A program made the position numbers and the translations under genes. This document shows, one piece after another, positions 33,007 through 45,014 of a DNA stretch of 64,000 nt. This DNA is from Apodemus sylvaticus (lineage: Eukaryota > Chordata > Mammalia > Rodentia > Muridae): contig NC_067485.1 of the NCBI RefSeq assembly GCF_947179515.1, positions 2,866,154-2,930,153 on the forward strand. The letters are read 5' to 3'. The notes below the pieces were generated by a model, which was not told where the DNA came from, did no database searches, and saw nothing but the letters and a program-made list of their open reading frames with translations. Every line of letters starts with the position of its first letter. Within the stretch, counting starts at the first letter, position 1.

Positions 33007-33884
33007 GTTTCACTAGACATTAGCCAAAGGAAGGGTTATGAATGTCTCTTTAGATATGAATGCTTCTTTAGAACACACAATTCCTACCATGCAGGCATGT
33101 TACAGGGATGACAGGGTGGGGACTGAGGAGCTTTAAGGAACAATGGGAGACTGTTAAATGGGACCTGCAGGATGCTGTCACTGACAGCTACAGATAGCTG
33201 TCAAGAAAAAAATAAAAGAGCAAACGTCAGGGAGTGGCTGACTGCCACACCAACCCCAGTAGAATCTGTGTGACAAGTTCCACAGACTGAAACATTAGAC
33301 TTCAAAAGAAGGAGGTCTCATGGAACCGGCTGTGGAACTCTCGGCAGAAACAAACATATTGAGCCAGAGTTCTCATGACAATTTTTCTGTTTTGTTTTCT
33401 TTCATTCCTTTTCTTGGTTACAGGTTCCTGGTAGCCTAGACTATGCTCTTAAGCAAGAGTAATGGGTACAAAACCATCCCTTGAAATGGGGTCATTAACA
33501 TGACCTTATCTCCAGGAAAGCCAATGCTTTACTTTTTAAATCATTTACAAGATTATTATGATAGATAAAAACTGTCCGAACAGTAAAATTTCATTTGGCT
33601 ACATGTGTGTCATCGGAGTGGGTTTCAGTATATGGTAAAGAAAGCCTTAATTAGAAAGAATTAAAATAGTTTAAATTTATGCGTTGATGATTTATAAAAA
33701 ATCAGGCATAATTGTTCTCAAGAGTTCCACCTGTTCCCAATAAAATGGTCAGCATGGCTTTCTCTTGGGTCGCCATTTCAAAGAACAGTTGACAATCACA
33801 TGTTGGTTGTTTCTGCAGAATAACTGCCTTTTGTTTTTGCATACTATCTGAGTCTAGAATCTTTTTTCAGCGATTTTCAGACCA
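33007..33884. other. No recognised feature
   Basis: Lies near the centre of the inner palindrome. No gene, SINE or L1 part is recognised. Confidence 0.5.
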
Positions 33885-34095
33885 TTATAATACATATCAG
33901 GTGAATATAATTCCGGTTTTCCTAACATCAGTGTGAAATCACAAAAACAAATATCCTATTTTGTGTCCTAAAATCTCTCTTTAATTGTTAATATCCTTGG
34001 AGGCCTCCTGCCTGTGGGTCATGTAGTTCACTCTGCTCCAAGGGGAATAATGGAGTATACATGGAATACTTCTTTATTAAAGAAGGAAGAGGAGA

Positions 34096-34275
34096 GCCAG
34101 GCGGTGGTGGCACACGCCTTTAATCCCAGCACTTGGGAGGCAGAGGCAGGCGGATTTCTGAGTTCGAGGCCAGCCTGACTTATACAGTGAGTTCCAGGAC
34201 AGTCAGGACTACACAGAGAAACCCTGTCTCGAAACACAAAACAAAACAAACAAAAACAACAACAACAAAAAAAAA
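34096..34275 (+). mobile_element. B1 SINE
   Basis: GCCAGGCGGTGGTGGCACACGCC start, 'aaaccctgtctcg' end, and a CAAAA/CAA tail. Confidence 0.95.
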
Positions 34276-34429
34276 TAATAAAGGAAAGAAATAGGAGGAG
34301 GAGGAAATAGAGCAGCAGAAGCAATAACAGCAGGACCAGGAGAAGAAGGAAGAAATCCCTGCAGGGGGATGGAAGACAAAAAGATAGGTCATTGTAGGAC
34401 CAGCACAGGTGATAGTGAAACAAAAATCT

Positions 34430-34640
34430 TGCAGATCTGAAAAGGGTCAGCTTGTGCACTAGAGTCCTGGGCCAGGAAGCCCTTTACTGTGTGCCTTCAG
34501 TGACGTCTAACACTAAGGGAGGTGCTCATGTCACTCAAGATTCACTGGCCAATCAGGGCCTCCAAGAAGATCTTCCAATAGAAGAAGAGGAGGGTTCTTC
34601 CAGGACCTTCCAATCAGAAGAGGGGAGTTCTGGTTATTTT
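34430..34640 (-). promoter_or_regulatory. Promoter-like module D, minus orientation
   Basis: CCAAT at 34549, 34575 and 34610 on the plus strand, the first two 26 bp apart, flanked by 'ggtgctcatgtcactcaagattcact' as in the other modules. It points left, toward the KRAB-ZNF gene, and is the nearest module in the right direction. A link to exon 1 of that gene is inference; the distance is about 27.6 kb. Confidence 0.55.
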
Positions 34641-35885
34641 ACTCCGTGCCTCAGGTTCAGTTCCACTGCTGAGCTGCCTTGATGTGCTTTGACCTCTGCT
34701 GCTGAATTCCTTAGGGGATTGCGGATGGGCTGAGCTACTAAATTACAATATGGTGAGCATGGGACTGTCCCTAGCCTGAAGGAGAGGTGGTCTGAGAAGC
34801 GGGAGTCCGAGTGGTGGGCTCCCCTTGGCGGCTTGGGAACTAACAGTCATCTGTGAGGTTCCATGTGGTCTTAGCCACTAGATATACTCGGTGGTGGCAC
34901 CGAATAAACTTCATTATGGAAGCTGCATCTGCACAAACCATTTGGAGCAAGTGCTTGCATGTAGAAACATCCTTAAAAGGGTGCCAAAATCGGAGAGGCC
35001 CTGTTTGTTTGCCATCGTCTAGACATTGTGCCCTGGACATTTAAGATCCCTTTGGAGTTAATTTTGTGGCAGCTGTAAACCCATCTCATAGGCTGGGTAG
35101 TTCTTCAGATTTAAGCAGTGATGAGACGAGCAGAGTCGATGATGTAAAGGATTTCCCAATGCTTAGGACATAGTAAATTATTCCTAGTACAGTTTAGCTG
35201 AGGGAGGGACTGCCTCTATAACACCCACTGATGAGTAGTATGCTAACCAAACATGTTAGAGATTAGGATGCGTGGATACACATGGTTGTTCATCAGGATT
35301 GTCTGGAAATATTGCTCCAGATCATAAAAAACAGACCCTGATTAACAAACCCCTACTAGGTCCATCCCCAGATCAAGGTCCAGCCCTTGAACAAACTGCT
35401 GAATGAAATGCTGCAGGCTCACATCCAACGGCTAAGGCCTGGTGTGCCATAAAGGACCGTATTTCTTCTTGAAAAAGCATAGTTCTGCCATGTGGGCAAG
35501 ACACCTGCTGACACTGTTTGGAAAGGAAAACACTGTTGTGTTGAGGACTGCCCTGATCAAGCAAGGCTATCCCTGAGGCCTTCATGGATGGAGAATGACT
35601 AGCTCCCTCTCAAACTCAGAAACATTCTTGACTGAGCCTGTAACAGCCTAGGGCCCAAAGGCCATGAGGTATTGACAAAGAAACAAACAAAAAGAGCTCC
35701 TTCTCTAAAACCAGGCATATTTCTGGGAGAGTTGGTAATGGTCTGGGGCCAGGGGCCTTTGGAGAGGGGTTTTCTCTTATCCCTAGGATCCAGTAGTTCC
35801 TACCACATAGGGCTGATGATATCAGTCATAAACCACTGTGAGCATGGGCAGTAATGTTGATGAGATTACTTGTGTTCTTCTTGAG

Positions 35886-36432
35886 TGTCCCGACCAGCAG
35901 GACAGTCAACAGGGTTCCTTTAAGCCACCTAGAGGAAAGGCGATGGGGCGACAAGACACAAGAGAGAGAGGCTGGACAGCCTGTCTAGTTCTGATCAAGC
36001 TGTCAAACTTTAATTTTCAGACAAGTCAATATAAAGGGAAGCATACAAGGTTTGGGAGGGGTAAAGGGGTGAACAATCTCAGGGGGTTGGCATCATTTCT
36101 AAGAAACAGTTTCTCATAATTTCTGGTAAAGCTAGTTATTGCTGTTGGAATGTTGGCATGATAAAAGGGGAGTCATGAGGCGGTGAAGTGGAAAGGGGTT
36201 GCTACAGTAACCTATCTACAGATGAACGTCAAAAGGAGGGGGTTTTGAGATTTACGTAGGAATAGTTCCTGGCATGGAGATCTAAGTGAGAATGACTCCT
36301 GGTATCGAGGTCTCCTGGCATTGAGAGCCAGGTGGGGATGGCTCCTGGTATGGAGAGTTCTTGGCATTGAGTTCTGAGGATGGCTCCCGGCACTTGAGCA
36401 GCATTGTTTGATTAGATTCTTCCTTTGTCCCA
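35886..36432 (-). mobile_element. Solo LTR-like element, minus orientation
   Basis: On the minus strand it begins TGGGACAAAGG, carries repeated 'ccaggagncat/acc' phrases, a TATA-like 'tttatattgac' and a U5-like 'ctctcttgtgtcttgtcgccccatc', and ends GGTCGGGACA. No internal viral genes. Family not assigned; boundaries are approximate. Confidence 0.6.
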
Positions 36433-36545
36433 CTGTATGTTAGTTTCTACTGACTTCATGGAAGTCTCCCATATCTTTCCATTTTCTTCTGCATGTAGTA
36501 TATAAGCTGCTATTTTTTAATGTAATTTTTTGTAAATTTTTTTTA

Positions 36546-36722
36546 ATGGGCTGGAGAGATGGCTCAGGGGTTGAGAGCACTGACTACTCTTCTGGAGGTT
36601 CTATGTTCAAATCCTAGCAACTACAAGGTGACTCATAACCATCTGTATTGAGATCTGATGCTCTCTTATGAGATGTCTGAAGACAGCTAAAGTGTACTTA
36701 CTTTAATAAAAATAAATAAACA
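36546..36722 (+). mobile_element. B2 SINE
   Basis: 'gggctggagagatggctcagggg' to 'aataaaaataaataaac'. Confidence 0.94.
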
Positions 36723-36789
36723 ATCACACAAACATTTGGGCCAAGCAAGAGGGAGTAGGGCAGGGAAAAATAAAATAATTTTTTATTTA

Positions 36790-37834
36790 TTTTATGTATA
36801 TGAGTATATTGTTGATGTACTTAGGATTATGTCACTGCAGAATGACCTGCCGTTTCAGGACACTGGTGTACTTAAGAAGTAATTCTGGAATATCTCTGCT
36901 ACGTAAATCTCCCATCTCCCTAAGTGGCTGGCTAGATCAGCAGTAGTGTTCAGTCCATCCTTAAATTGTTGACATTATAATCTGGGATGAGAACCTAAAA
37001 AAGAGTTAAGGATGACAAAATATGTGGAATGCAAAATCCCTTCTAGGTTGACTGCTCTTTTAGCATTAACTAAAGCTAGATACATACTATTTTCACAAAG
37101 ATTCTTTTTTGTTAATATTTGAATTGTGTGTTGAATGATTTCCTCCCTGGGAAGGCACACCAATTCTAGAACAGCTGGATTTTTAGGCATTTATAAACAT
37201 ATTTCTGACACAAATTATGTTGTTCCAAGTGTCTCTGATCCCAGTCTGTTGCCCCCCAGGGCAATGACCTTGCTTTCCTCCTGATTAAAGTTTCTAAATT
37301 CTTAACGTTTGCGTTAGTACCACAAGCGAGTTTTAAAATTACCAATGAGAGTCATGGAATGAACTGTCCACTTCAGTAACAGGGAAAAGACTTGCATATG
37401 GAGCATTGCTTCTGCCCTCAGAGTAGGAGGAGCAGTGTCCTGTGTACAGTGCAGAGTGAAACAGGGTAGGCAATAGCTGGATCACAGACTAACTCAAGTT
37501 AAAGGCACTCAGCTGCAGTTCTCATCATTATGAGGAAGGACCGGATTGATGCAGGGTGAGTGACTTTGTAATTTCCTACCATGTCTTAATTCATGCATTT
37601 TAATGAAAACACACAAGATTGCTGGGTGTACAATATGGAGAGAGTCAGTTGATTCAATGAATTTTGGATTTCCAGTTAGGGCATGGTTTTATGTATATAT
37701 GTGCAGTACTCATTGGCATACTTATGTCAGCTCTGATGTTTGAGACACAGGCCATTGACTGCAGCTGTGTGTGTCAGGTTACACGACTCTACCCCTAACG
37801 GTCCACATATGGGCAAGGTCAAAATTTATCTTTT
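36790..37834 (-). repeat. Right inner palindrome arm, distal part
   Basis: Reverse complement of 24050-25460 without the SINEs present there; also runs parallel to 50200-51230 in the same direction ('gagcattaact', 'gattcytttt', 'caatgac..', 'acagggaaaagacttgcatatgga'). Confidence 0.85.
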
Positions 37835-38016
37835 CTTAAATTTATTTTTATTTATATGAGTACACTGTAGTTATCTTCAGAAATACACCAGAAGACTGCA
37901 TCTGATCACATTACAAATGGTTGAGAACCACCATGTGATTGCTGGGAATTGAGCCCAGAACCTCTGGAAGAACAGTCAGTGCTCTTAACCACTTAGCCAT
38001 CTCTCCAGCCCCAAAA
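37835..38016 (-). mobile_element. B2 SINE
   Basis: Reverse B2 from 'aaatttatttttatttatatgag' to 'cttagccatctctccagcccc'. Confidence 0.93.
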
Positions 38017-40180
38017 CTCTTCTTATGAATGCCATTTACTCTGCCTTTTTAAAAGTCAATGTGCCTTTATGTTTTGTAATTACATATAAAAATTATATGT
38101 ATAATTTTGAGTTACTCCTTAATTTCTTATTTATTTCAATTCTCCAAAGTTTCCTGTTCATTAAGAATTTCATTTCTTTTTCCCAATTCCTTTGATTATT
38201 AGTCTGTGTTCCTAGAAATAACTTCTGTAGCTCAGGCTTGCCTTATCCTATGTAATTGAGAATTACTATGAACACACGATCTTGCCTATGCCACCCAGTT
38301 CTTGTAAAATAGTCCTGCCAAGCCTTACAGTCGGAGCCCTGCCTGGTCAGTGGGATGAAAAAAGCCCAGAGCATGAGTGTTTTCTGAGGTCTCTGTCCTT
38401 TTGAGGGTGATAACAAATAAATAGGAACCTGTGCAAGAATTGACTTCACTGACAACCTTTGAAGCTGGTGTAATCACTACATCAGGGACGGGGAGGAAGG
38501 AAGCGGAGGGCTTTCCTGTGTGACAGGAGTTAGCTTTGGCAATCGTGGTCGTGGAATACCTTTAGATGATCAGTAAATATCAAAACTGCCCAGTTTTTCA
38601 GGGTTCATAGACAAGGGCAGTTTAGAGAGTATGGAATTGAACATATATTTAGATAACAAATGACAGTAGTTACCCTTGTTCAATCAGTTCAGAATAACAT
38701 TCAAACAAGTGTGATTGTGCCTAACTGGAAAGTTATTTTTCCCCTCTGAAAATGCACAGTCTGAGAGAAAAGGATGAGTAATACTTGCCAGGCTCTAGTG
38801 CACAGGTTTAGACATGGAGAATTTAGATCATAATGCCTGTTTCAACTGTTTACAATACTTTCTGCATTTATACCTAAACCATTTAAACCTTCTCTTTCCT
38901 TCCTACTGTTGAGTCTCCAACCCTGGGACAACTGTTTGATGCGCCCTTTTTCACAACCCAAAGCAAATCTGTCTGCCAGGTTCTCCCTTATCTTACAGTC
39001 ACTGACTTTTGCAGGGTGTTGCAGGTGTACCCCAACTTCTAGCTCTGGGGGTGTGGTGCCCTTCTCCCAGTGGCCCTTCCTCATACAATGTGAACTTGTG
39101 GTTATCTGGTCTTTTTCATCTGTCATTTACCCTCCTGTTTTTGTTCTGGCTCTGCCCCCCCCTCCTCCTCCTCCTTCTCCTCCTCCTGCTCCTCCTCCTC
39201 TTCCTCTTCCTCCTCTTTTTCCTCCTCTTCCTCCAGTGGTTCAGGACCATGCCTACTCTAGCTCCAGATGTTCCTGCTTCTGGCTGTGCTCTCCTTTTTA
39301 TCTATAATAAAGATTCTACTACTTCGTGCTTAGGAGATCATGTCTTTCTTTTTGTTGCTTTTTTTTTTTCATCCACCTCCCTTTACCCCTTCCTTTCAAG
39401 TTTGTCAGACCGTTTGCTTTGATTTTTGTCACTGAGTAAATATGACTGAAGTTTAGGGACAGGACTTCCCATACATGGCTGCACTGGACATTCAGTGTGC
39501 AATGAAATGTGCACACAATGGACCTTGTTACATAGAAGATTAACAGATGCTCTACAAGACTGGAGGATTCTACAAAAATACAAATTTACCAGACTAGAGT
39601 GCTTTTGGACCTTAAGGTTGATTTAGGAAGACTTGTTCTGTCTGAGTTATTTGATCACTAATCCTCCAGTAGGGGAGCTGCTTTAGTCCTGAGGCCTAGC
39701 TGCGGTGGTCAATGTAATGAGGGACATGGGCAGGCCTATCAGTCAGAAGCACCAGTGAGAGGTAACCTGCAAGTTCTTCCAGGATTCTCCTGAGACCCAG
39801 GATTCTCTAAGGGAGGCCACAGTCCTGCCATGGTGAGTATGAGGACCACTCACCCCAGACCAGGAAGAGCACATTGGTGGAACTATCAGAGTGCAGTTTT
39901 GTGGAACTAGCATTGATTGTGTGCCACACTGTTGTGTTGGTATATGTGTTGATTTGGGCAGAGACCTTTGATTTTCTTTTCTCCCAGAATGGATTTCTTG
40001 AGGAGCAGAGGCTCTGCAGTTCTGGTGTTAGAAGCTGTGGTGTTGATAATATCACTATCTAGTGTGCACACACAGTCTTTTGATGTGTATTTCAAACACA
40101 TAGGGAAACTTGAGATATGTTTCTAGAAGTTCTGATTGTTCTATTCCACAATCCAGTTTTATCTGATAATTTTTGTTTGT
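38017..40180. other. No recognised gene; CTC-rich tract
   Basis: Mixed sequence without coding support. A pyrimidine tract (CTC/TCC)n lies at 39155-39236 and a T run at 39360-39370. The open frames over the CTC tract are low-complexity artefacts. Confidence 0.6.
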
Positions 40181-40184
40181 TTTT

Positions 40185-40312
40185 TGTTTGTTTTTTGTTT
40201 TTCAGGACAGGGTTTTTCTGCATAGCCATGGCTGGCCTTGAACTCAGAAATCCACCTGCCTCTGCATCAGTGTTGGGATTAAAGGTGTGCAACACCACTG
40301 CCCAGCTTAAAT
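40185..40312 (-). mobile_element. B1 SINE, shortened
   Basis: Reverse B1 lacking part of its middle: 'caggacagggtttttctgcatagcc' to 'aacaccactgcccagctt'. Confidence 0.88.
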
Positions 40313-40385
40313 GATAAATTTTACAAAGTGTTTAAAAACTGGTAGAACAGAAGTACTGATCTTCCTTCAGACTTAACTAGATTAG

Positions 40386-40388
<3 letters not shown>

Positions 40389-40427
<39 letters not shown>
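40389..40427. repeat. Poly(T) run
   Basis: About 38 consecutive T. Confidence 0.95.
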
Positions 40428-40432
<5 letters not shown>

Positions 40433-41060
40433 TCTTAACACCAGTGCTGATGGCATGATTCAGGCAAATTCAAGTCCACAAAGACTGTTTCTGTGATACA
40501 GAAGTGTTTGAGGTGTGCATGGTATTGTGTGGTGGATAGGGCATATTCTACATCTTTTGCCATAAGTCGTAGGACAGGAAGCAGACATTAAATTATTCTT
40601 CAACTTTGTTTTGTGAGTGGGTGTCAGAAGGGCTGGATTGAACTGAGACCACAAGGACTTATGAGGGATATAAAGCAATAGCTCACCTTTCTGATCACTT
40701 CTATTTTCAGAGAGAGCTCTAGAGAATCGTGCCTCTCTCTCTGGAGGAATGATCAGAAGTAGGTAGAGTAGTAGAAATAAAACTACTTATGAGCTACTTT
40801 AAGTTACTTTACTTGGAGTTGTGAAGTCTATTTATTTTATTTCTAAACAAATATACTCCTAGTTAACACTGTTGAAATTCTAATTTTCCCTGGCTGATTT
40901 CTTCATGTTTTTAATAAAGTCTTGAATATATTTGGGCCTTTTACTCTTGGCCTTTTCTTTGCACACAGAAGATATAGACAAGGGCGGTGGAGGATGCAGC
41001 AGTAGGGCTAACCCTCATTATTAGGTCTCAGTTACTAGGAATGGGCCACATGCCTATGTC
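40428..41060. other. No recognised feature
   Basis: No gene or repeat family recognised. Confidence 0.5.
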
Positions 41061-41077
41061 CTGGTCCCATAATTAAC

Positions 41078-41271
41078 ATCTATTTTTTTATTTTTTATTT
41101 ATTTATTTATTTATTTTTGGATTTGTTTTTTTCCGAGACAGGGTTTCTCTGTGTAGCCATGGCAGTCCTGGAACTCACTCTGTAGACCAGGCTGGTCTCA
41201 AACTCAGAAATCCGCCTGCCTCTGCCTCCCAGAGTGCTGGGATTACAGGCGTGCGCCACCACTGCCTGGCC
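41078..41271 (-). mobile_element. B1 SINE with target-site duplication
   Basis: Reverse B1 with a TTTA-rich tail. Flanked by 'cccataattaac' on both sides (41066 and 41271). Confidence 0.95.
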
Positions 41272-42007
41272 CATAATTAACACCACCCGGCTGATAAATC
41301 TGTTAAATATTGCATGTCACAGTATTCTTTCAGGATGTAGAAGAGCCTAATATTAAGGCAATCTATGACTCTGATGCTCTTGATCTGATCTTTAGCCAAC
41401 CCACTTAGATTAAGCTACACAAAATCATTCTTGAGAAAACTCTAGCAAGTGTCAACTATCTGCTCAAATATGATGATGTCTCTATTTTGATTGTACCTGT
41501 AAACTCATAGGGACAAAAGCACTATGAATTTCATTGATAAGGTAATTGGTTTAGATTTCACAGTTCACTTTAAGTCCATGAAATAACTCATTTGGGTATA
41601 AAACTCTATGGGTGAGTATTAGTGCCTTTTCTGTTGTTGTGATAAAACATTTTGTGTAGTGTAGAAAAATTTAATCCCAAACCAGGATTTGTACCTTACC
41701 GTTGACCATTTATTTTCCAGGTAAAAGACATTCAGGCTTTATATTTTTCATAAGCTTTAATTAGCCCAAGAGCTTGGCAGGTATTTATGCTCTATGCTCT
41801 TGGCTATTTCCCAGCTAATAATTTCATCATAGAATTTGCCTTGCTTCATCTAGGCTGTTCTCCACTTAATCATCCAACATAACCGTTATTTTATTATTGA
41901 CCTAAGCTAAGGCTGCTTTTTCTCTACAACTTTCTTATCCTCCTCCTGGTTTTTCTGTGACCCCAAGTCCAGTATCCCTAAACCCTGTCTATGTCTCTTC
42001 TGCCCAG

Positions 42008-42174
42008 CTATTTTTTTTTTTCTTTTTGTGGTTTTTCGAGACAGGGTTTCTCTGTGCAGCTCTGGCTGTCCTGGAACTCACTCTGTAGACCAGGCTGGCC
42101 TCGAACTCAGAAATCCACCTGCCTCTGCCTCCCAGGTGCTGGGATTAAAGGCGAGTGCCACTATGCCCAGCTCA
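42008..42174 (-). mobile_element. B1 SINE
   Basis: Reverse B1; flanked by 'ctgcccagcta' on both sides. Confidence 0.95.
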
Positions 42175-44207
42175 CTGCCCAGCTATTGATTGTTACCATC
42201 TTTATTCATAAATTGGAAGTAATTTGAGAGCAACATCACATATCTTCACTTGGGTCTATGTGCAGACTTTCTCTTCTCTGGGGCCACCAGGATTTAGGGT
42301 CATCCACTTAGCATTACAGTATATAGCCACAATCCACACCTCATATGAAGACATTTAAATTGCCTTATGGTTCCAAATGGATATGAGGTCACCGCAAAAG
42401 TATTAGGGCAACAAGTATCATGAGATCTAAGGAAGGGAGCTCAGAGTTCACAACCTCAACCTATGTAGCCTTAGAGAGAGTGTGGGAACTAGACATGGTG
42501 TGAGGATGCAAACTCTCACGTCCACCCTCAGTGACATATTTTATTAAATATGGGAACATTTCCTAAATCTCTCTCAGATGACACTACTGACTGAGAAAGA
42601 TTGATTTCTCTGCCTTCAAGCCTATGTGCTTGCTTTCTGTTACATGAGCCAATCCATGGTAAGGAAAAATCCATGGGTAAGCATTCAGATGCCTCCACCC
42701 CTGAGTTCTTGAACAAGAAGAATATCATGAGAAAATATTATTTGTTCACCAGCTTGTTTTAATTTTAATTATGAGATTTGTCTGTTTCTTTGTGTGAGTA
42801 TGTGCATGCTGATTTCCAAGAAAATTAAGCTGTTGTATCTTATAGCAGGAAATATAGGAAGATGTCAAACTCCGACCTGGTTCCTGGGAATGAACTTTTC
42901 TCAATTGCTTGGCCATGTCTTTAGTCATGTAAATATTTTAAAATGTTTTACATCCTCTTGATGTCAGAAAATAGAAAAAACTTACACAAGAGAAAAGAAA
43001 CCTATCCATGTAAATGACTTGATTATAGATGGTAAGCATCACGTTTGTTTTCAATTTCAAGAAAAGAATCCTGTTTCATCTCTTCATCATAGCTTTGAAG
43101 GAAGTAAATTATTTCCTGTGTTCACTTAAGCATTTGAGTAGAGATCAGCAACTGTGCTTGTGCTTTTCCAAACATTTGGAATAGATATTAAAATTTTTGT
43201 ATGTATGGCAAATCCATTACAGATGTTTATTAGACTGTTCTTGAGTTCTGTCTGTGACATCTGTTCATCTTTAATTCCAATGTACTTGGTGATAGGTGTT
43301 TTCCTGCTGCAATGAATTGTGTTGGATTCCCATCTTCTAAGAGGTCCATTGTTTATTTAAATATGAGGATAGTGTGATCATACATTTCCAGTAAGGTTGC
43401 TGGTGAAAGCATGGTGGCCTCTTTTTTATCTTTTATATTTTCACATTCCTTGTTTGTTGTTGTTTGTTATGCAGCCTGGCTTTGCTCTCAGTCTTAGTCA
43501 GGGTTACATTTTAACTCTTGATTTTCATGTGTCAGCCTTCTGAGTACAATCTCAGGTATAGAAGATGTATTACCCTCAATGTATCCTGTTTGCTCAACAC
43601 ATTTTAATAATATTAATGTTAAGATGCTAAATGGAAATAGAAAGAACATTAAATATTTTAGGTGTATATCCAAAGCAACATATTCATTTATCTATAGAGA
43701 TGTAACAATGTAGAATAATCAGCAATCAACTACATATCTCATAATATAGCTTGCTATATAATGTGTATGTATATATTATTTGGCAGTCCATGGTTTTTCA
43801 TATCCTGTGGGTTATGCAATTGGCACTTCATCTTTAATTACTGCCTTCTAAGGAAATTATCTGCAGATGTAGGATGATGTAAGTATTGTGAGATTTATTT
43901 TAATTTTTTTACATTTGGGTGTGTGTAGAATGTGGTGATGTGATTTGGGTCACCACAGATATGTAGAGACTGGAAGACAACTTTGAGGCTTCTACTTATG
44001 GCCATCATTACATGGAGATCAAGGTCAGGCTGCCAGCCTTGCCCACCACAGAGCCTTCTAACTGATGCTCAAATTGAGAGATTACATTGGTAAAATACTG
44101 TGTTCTTTTCAAACTGTAAACTGATTGTCATCTAAGGATGGAGAAAAACAGGGCAAATTGAAAAATAAGAAAATAAAATATTACTATTTACCCCCTACCC
44201 CACTTTA

Positions 44208-44354
44208 TTTTTTTTTTCCGAGACAGGCTTACTCTATATAGCCCTGGCTATCCTAGAACTCACTCTGTGATGGGGCTGGCCTCGAACTCAGAAACCTACC
44301 TGCCTCTGCTACCCAAGTGTTAGGATTAAAGGTATGCACCACCACTGCCCATCT
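44208..44354 (-). mobile_element. B1 SINE
   Basis: Reverse B1: 'ccgagacaggcttactctatatagcc' to 'caccaccactgcccatct'. Confidence 0.93.
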
Positions 44355-44850
44355 ATGTGTCCCATTCTATTGTTGCAGTTCAGTGTTTGAAGCAAACACT
44401 TATTTTATATAGGTTGGCATGTTGCTGCTAAGTAACACTTTTTTGTTGTTGTTTTTTTGGCTAGCTGAGGGTGAATGATTGGGCTAATCTGGTTATGGCA
44501 GTTAAGACACAGGCTCTAGCCCTAACAATAGTAACAGAAGTCTCCCATCATATGCAGCCCTCCTGCCTAAAACTCCAATGTCTTCCAACTAAGAGCAATA
44601 TTGTTTTGGTTTATCAAGGCATCTGTCATAATTCACCAGAACTAGGACAGAGTTTTGTCCTTATTCTACAAATGGTGAAACTGAAGGTCATAGAGTTAAT
44701 TTGATTCTGAGTATACTTAAGTGGTCCAGTTCATCTTCCTCAGTTTACTCATGCTATAATTCTAATGCATTAGTAATTGAAGTGGAAGCCACCTAGAGCA
44801 GGCATGGTGGCATACACCTGTATTCATCATGCTTAGAAAGTTAGGGCACA

Positions 44851-44992
44851 GCTGGGCGGTGGTGGTGCACGCCTTTAATCCCGGCACTTGGGAGGCAGAG
44901 GCAGGCGGATTTCTGAGTTCAAGGCCAGCCTGGTCTACAGAGTGAGTTCCAGGACAGCCAGGGTTATACAGAGAAACCCTGTCTCAAAAAAA
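44851..44992 (+). mobile_element. B1 SINE
   Basis: GCTGGGCGGTGGTGGTGCACGCC to 'aaaccctgtctcaaaaaaa'; L1 begins directly after. Confidence 0.95.
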
Positions 44993-45014
44993 CAACTCTC
45001 CTCCACTCTCCTCA

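Larger units (their letters stand above)
33885..35790 (-). repeat. Right inner palindrome arm, proximal part (unit D)
   Basis: Inverted relative to 30489-31240 and 26480-27640. Contains a B1 insertion (34096-34270), the minus-oriented promoter-like module (34440-34620) and the segment 34840-35300 matching 26820-27160. Confidence 0.85.
41290..44800 (-). repeat. Right arm of outer inverted duplication, first part
   Basis: Reverse complement of about 950-3185. Contains two later B1 insertions. 43930-44080 pairs with 1470-1600 and also resembles 62330-62480. No zinc-finger exon corresponds to the one left of this segment in the other arm. Confidence 0.8.

Noticed and set aside
39009..39422. Leu/Pro-rich open frames of 130-137 codons
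   Set aside because: Created by a CTC/TCC tract; no start context or homology recognised.
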